Source: JAEUIT01 sp034439815
GTDB lineage: Bacteria > Planctomycetota > Phycisphaerae > Phycisphaerales > SM1A02
DNA: 25,221 nucleotides
Direction: 5' to 3'
NCBI GenBank assembly: GCA_034439815.1
Contig: JAWXBD010000136.1
Location: 1 to 25,221, forward strand
This document shows positions 22,163 through 25,221 of the stretch, in pieces. The notes beneath the pieces are model-generated. The model worked only from the letters and a program-made list of their open reading frames with translations. It had not been told where the DNA came from and did not search any database. How positions within the stretch are numbered: position 1 is the stretch's first letter; every line of letters begins with the position of its first letter. Made by a program: the position numbers and the translations under genes.

Positions 22163-24790
22163 ATGAAGAAGCACTTGGTTGGCGCGATTCTGCTCGCGTC
22201 CAGCGTATCGGCGGGCGCATTTGGCGGCGGGGTCAATCCCGAGTGGTCAATCGCCAGGCAGTGGGATGAAGAGATCCTCCAGGCGATCCGCCTCTCCACA
22301 CCTCGGCCTCCCGTCCATGCCCGCAACCTGTACCACGTGTCGTCGGCGATGTATGACGGCTGGGCGGCCTACGACAGCACCGCCCGTGGCGTGTACTTCA
22401 TTGAGAAGCACACCGCCCGTGACGTCGAAGCCGCGCGGCATGAGACGATCAGCTACGCCGCGTACCGCATCTTGAAGGCCCGATACGTGACCGGCAACGG
22501 TCCGAACATCGCGGCGATTCAGGCCGCCTTCGATGCGCTCTTCCTCGAGCTCGGCTACAACAAGAACTTCACGACGACCGTGGGCGACACCCCGGCGGCG
22601 ATCGGCAATCGGATTGCCTCCGTGATTCTCGCTGCAGGTCTGGCCGACGGCTCGAACGAGCAGGGGAACTACGCCGCGACGAACGGCTACGTCCCCTCCA
22701 ATCTCGCCATGCCGTTCAAGATCCCCGGCTGCATCATGCAGAACGCCAACCGCTGGCAGCCGCTGGCGTTTGACTTCCTCGTGCTGCAGAACGGCGAAAT
22801 CATCGGTGCCGCGATTCAGGCCGCACTGTGCCCGCACTGGAACAGCGTCAAGCCGTTCGGCATGAATTCGCTGGTCCGCAGCACGACCAACAACCTGTAT
22901 TACGACCAGGGTCCGCCGCCGACGCTCGGCCAGGCCGCGCACATCGCCGACGCTGTCGACATGATCGCCAAGAGCGCCGTGATGGATCCGCAGCTCGACA
23001 CGATGATTGACATCTCGCCGGGCGTGTTTCACAACTCGCCGCTCGGCAGCTACGAGCAGCCGGGTCATGGCCTCAACCCGGTGACGGGTGAGCCGTACGC
23101 GCCGAATCTCGTCCGCCTCGCCGACTACGCCCGCATCATCGCGGAGATCTGGGCCGACGGTCCCGACTCCGAGACGCCTCCCGGCCACTGGCATGTCGTC
23201 GCGAACGAGACGTCCGACCACCCGCAGATTGAGTACAAGATCGGCGGCGTCGGCGATTCCGTCGACCGTCTCGAGTGGGACGTCAAACTGTATATGGGGC
23301 TCTCGGGGGCCGATCACGACGCAGCGATCACGGCGTGGGGCATGAAGGGCTTCTACGACTCGGCACGACCGATCTCGTTCGTCCGTTACGTCGGCGAGCT
23401 CGGTCAGTCCACTGATCCCGAGCTGCCTGGCTACCACCCCGCCGGACTCCCGCTTATCCCGGATCTGATCGAGATCATCACCGAAGAAGATGTGCAGCCA
23501 GGCGGCCGCTTCGAAGACTTCCCGGAGATCATCTACGACCCAAGTCTCGGCGAGCCGATCGGCATCGAGACGCACGTCGGCAAGCTGGCGATTAGGTCGT
23601 GGCTCGGCGGCTTCAGCGCGGGCACGACCACCGGCGCGACGGCGACCGGACCGGTCCCGGGCCACGTGTACCGCGGCAAGGGCGGCACGTGGAAGATCGG
23701 CAGCTTCTATACCGATGTTGATGACTCGCCCGGCGCGTTGAATCCGCTCCAGACCCTGCCGCGTGCGATCCAGATCAGCGAGATCCGCGTCGATCAGCCC
23801 GGCAATGATTTCGACGAGTACTTCGAACTCGCCGGTCCTCCGGGCGCATCCCTCAACGGCCTCACGTACATCGTCATCGGCGATGAAGTGCAGACCAGCG
23901 TCCCCGATTCACAGGGACATATCCAGTCCGTGATCAGCCTCGACGGTCACTCGCTCGACCGGAACGGGATGTTCGTCGTCGGCAAGACCAACTTCTCGCT
24001 CGGCACAGCCAACATCAACACGCACTTCGCGTTCAAGGAGATCGGTAACTGCACGCACATGCTGGTGTCGAACTTCACCGGCTACAACGGTCAGGAACTC
24101 GACTTCATCGATGACGGCATCCTCGACATCACACCGTGGACCTCGGTCGTCGACGCGATCGGACTGCGACGCAAGTCCGGCCCGGTCGGCATCTACGCGA
24201 CAGCATCGCTCGGGCCAGATCAGTCGCCGAATCAGCTCTACGGCTCCGGTTGGGTACAGGCTGATCGGTGGATGACCTACCAGGCCTCCAACTTCGTGAC
24301 GCCGCCATTCCCCGGCTACACCTCCGGTCACTCGACCTTCAGCCGGGCAGCGGCCGAGTTCATGGCTGCGTTCACTGGCAGTGAGTACTTCCCGGGTGGA
24401 TTCGCGGAGCTGGTCATCCCCGCGAACTTCCTCAAGTTTGAAGACGGACCGGAGCAGGATGTTCACCTGCAGTGGGCGAGCTACTACGACGCAGCCGACG
24501 AAGCGGGCATCTCCCGCATCTGGGGCGGCATCCATCCGCGTGCCGACGATCTGCCGGGCCGCGTCAGCGGTTCCTTCATCGGCAAGCGCGTCGCGCTGCG
24601 GGCGTTCGCATTGTTTGAGGGCCTCGCAAGCTCGCCCGACGTGAACGCGGACGGCACGGTCGACGCGGCTGACCTCGCGATCCTGCTTGGTGCATGGGGC
24701 GGCGGATCGGCAAGCGGCGGCGACCTCGACGGCAACGGCACCGTCGATGCGGCAGATCTCGCGATCCTGCTCGGCGCCTGGGGCAGTTGA
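22163..24790 (+). CDS. Secreted vanadium-haloperoxidase-like protein with inserted domain and dockerin-like tail
   Basis: An 875-residue exported protein. The signal peptide (residues 1-20) is MKKHLVGAILLASSVSAGAF. The vanadate-binding site of the vanadium haloperoxidase/PAP2 superfamily can be assembled: Lys395-x6-Arg402-Pro in KGFYDSARP, Ser721-Gly-His723 in GYTSGHS, and Arg785-x5-His791 in RIWGGIH. Such enzymes oxidise halides with H2O2 or act as phosphatases. The first two motifs, normally some tens of residues apart, are here separated by about 320 residues. That gap holds a beta-rich module (about 535-690: IQISEIRVDQPGNDFDEYFE, SLNGLTYIVIGDE, NGMFVVGKTNF) resembling a lamin-tail-like domain. 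The C-terminus carries two Ca-binding dockerin-like repeats (DVNADGTVDAADLAILLGAW and DLDGNGTVDAADLAILLGAW). The start has GGGG 8 bases upstream; a strong terminator follows. Halogenating versus other activity is unknown. Confidence 0.9.
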   Translation: MKKHLVGAILLASSVSAGAFGGGVNPEWSIARQWDEEILQAIRLSTPRPPVHARNLYHVSSAMYDGWAAYDSTARGVYFIEKHTARDVEAARHETISYAAYRILKARYVTGNGPNIAAIQAAFDALFLELGYNKNFTTTVGDTPAAIGNRIASVILAAGLADGSNEQGNYAATNGYVPSNLAMPFKIPGCIMQNANRWQPLAFDFLVLQNGEIIGAAIQAALCPHWNSVKPFGMNSLVRSTTNNLYYDQGPPPTLGQAAHIADAVDMIAKSAVMDPQLDTMIDISPGVFHNSPLGSYEQPGHGLNPVTGEPYAPNLVRLADYARIIAEIWADGPDSETPPGHWHVVANETSDHPQIEYKIGGVGDSVDRLEWDVKLYMGLSGADHDAAITAWGMKGFYDSARPISFVRYVGELGQSTDPELPGYHPAGLPLIPDLIEIITEEDVQPGGRFEDFPEIIYDPSLGEPIGIETHVGKLAIRSWLGGFSAGTTTGATATGPVPGHVYRGKGGTWKIGSFYTDVDDSPGALNPLQTLPRAIQISEIRVDQPGNDFDEYFELAGPPGASLNGLTYIVIGDEVQTSVPDSQGHIQSVISLDGHSLDRNGMFVVGKTNFSLGTANINTHFAFKEIGNCTHMLVSNFTGYNGQELDFIDDGILDITPWTSVVDAIGLRRKSGPVGIYATASLGPDQSPNQLYGSGWVQADRWMTYQASNFVTPPFPGYTSGHSTFSRAAAEFMAAFTGSEYFPGGFAELVIPANFLKFEDGPEQDVHLQWASYYDAADEAGISRIWGGIHPRADDLPGRVSGSFIGKRVALRAFALFEGLASSPDVNADGTVDAADLAILLGAWGGGSASGGDLDGNGTVDAADLAILLGAWGS

Positions 24791-24840
24791 GCCCGCCGAC
24801 AGAGTAAAGCAGACGGCAGTGTGAACTGTCTGAACCCACG

Positions 24841-24880
24841 AGCGCCCCGAGTCATCCGATGACTCGGGGCGCTTTGTTTT
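24841..24880 (+). terminator. Intrinsic terminator of haloperoxidase gene
   Basis: AGCGCCCCGAGTCAT (24841-24855) pairs perfectly with ATGACTCGGGGCGCT (24859-24873), a 15-bp stem with a 3-base loop, followed by TTGTTTT. Confidence 0.95.
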
Positions 24881-24882
24881 GT

Positions 24883-24938
24883 GAAGGAAGAAGGAAGAAG
24901 TATGAAGGACGAAGGATGGGGATGAAAGATGGGGTGCG
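24883..24938 (+). repeat. Purine-rich GAAGGA low-complexity tract
   Basis: The tract starts with 18 uninterrupted purines built from GAAGGA/AGAAGG units, then continues with only scattered pyrimidines through GAAGGACGAAGGATGGGGATG. It lies two bases after the terminator T-run. Confidence 0.75.
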
Positions 24939-25172
24939 GGACGACATCGCAGTGCGGGAGAATAGTCTGGCACCGCCGTTATGTGGGTCTCGATGGCGCG
25001 CTCGAGGCGCTGCGGGAAGTGCTCCGGGCCCTTCCGCTGCACGCCCGCGCAAGTGTGGGAGTGCGCGGGTCGATGTGGAGTGGGAACGGTCGTGCGTCTC
25101 TGCCTGGAGGCGATGGCATCACGGACCTGTCAGTAATTCTGTGTGCGAGGCATGAATCTCCGAAGGAGTCAG

Positions 25173-25221
25173 CATGCCAAGCAAGTCCAGCAAATTCACG
25201 AAGCCGACGGACCTGTCGGCA
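25173..25221 (+). CDS. Start of unidentified gene, truncated by window end
   Basis: An ATG at 25173 is preceded by a good ribosome binding site, GAAGGAG, 6 bases upstream. The 16 visible codons read MPSKSSKFTKPTDLSA, a basic Ser/Lys-rich start with no membrane segment so far. Too short to identify. Confidence 0.55.

Larger units (their letters stand above)
24791..25172. other. Intergenic region, 382 bases
   Basis: It contains the haloperoxidase terminator (24841-24880) and a purine-rich tract right behind it (24883-24938). The remainder (24939-25172) has no gene I can support on either strand; it presumably includes the promoter of the gene starting at 25173, whose boxes I cannot place reliably. 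Confidence 0.6.

Noticed and set aside
22014..22166. A 50-codon frame ending in ATGA overlap with the haloperoxidase start
   Set aside because: TTG start, no ribosome binding site and no recognisable domain; not annotated as a gene, only flagged with the palindromes.
22247..23665. A 472-codon minus-strand frame
   Set aside because: Antisense to the haloperoxidase gene; composition is Arg/Val/Asp-rich shadow sequence with no motif.

Overview
The window is GC-rich chromosomal DNA from a bacterium that is most likely a planctomycete, probably of class Phycisphaerae. This is inferred from protein features and not from a marker gene. The features are dockerin-like D-x-N-x-D-G C-terminal repeats on two secreted proteins, a PEP-CTERM protein with a VPAPG anchor, a planctomycete-style prepilin (FTITELLVAVG), and a Cys-rich DPFCC-type repeat. 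I see no insertion sequence, prophage, CRISPR array or obvious genomic island.

Layout. 1-3.1 kb: end of a beta-carbonic anhydrase whose zinc-ligand motifs are shifted, a SHOCT-type small lipoprotein, a dockerin-bearing lipoprotein, and a Cys-rich frame that looks like a fragment. 3.15-5.8 kb (minus): penicillin-acylase-type Ntn hydrolase. 5.9-9.4 kb (plus): a family 2 glycosyltransferase, then a threonine-degradation pair, an epimerase-type L-threonine dehydrogenase and 2-amino-3-ketobutyrate CoA ligase (threonine to glycine plus acetyl-CoA). 9.4-10.3 kb: PEP-CTERM exported protein with a structured leader and a strong terminator. 10.3-11.4 kb (minus): Mrp/ApbC ATPase. 11.7-12.5 kb: Spy/CpxP-like periplasmic protein. 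12.56-14.3 kb (minus): prepilin-like protein and the tRNA methyltransferase TrmL. 14.5-16.8 kb: EF-G-like GTPase and a one-helix membrane peptide. 16.8-18.55 kb (minus): ArnT-like glycosyltransferase whose start codon lies directly behind a tRNA-Arg(CCU). 18.66-20.13 kb: cardiolipin synthase with a frameshifted C-terminus. 20.13-21.63 kb (minus): TPR-sulfotransferase. 22.16-24.79 kb: vanadium-haloperoxidase-like secreted enzyme with a domain inserted inside its active-site core and two dockerin-like repeats. The final 49 bases open another gene.

Most genes are housekeeping or envelope functions in short units. The clearest functional unit is the Thr dehydrogenase/KBL pair.

The most unusual feature is a recurring family of short tandem arrays with a 9-bp period and an ATG in each unit (1067-1102, 1424-1450, 4961-5009, 8026-8124). 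Two of them lie exactly on start codons, and two form MxW micro-frames that stop immediately after the array. Other points of note are the altered carbonic anhydrase zinc motifs, the tRNA/mRNA junction, the cls frameshift, the split haloperoxidase core, and the nested-stem leader of the PEP-CTERM gene. All functional statements rest on motif reading by eye; no database search was run.
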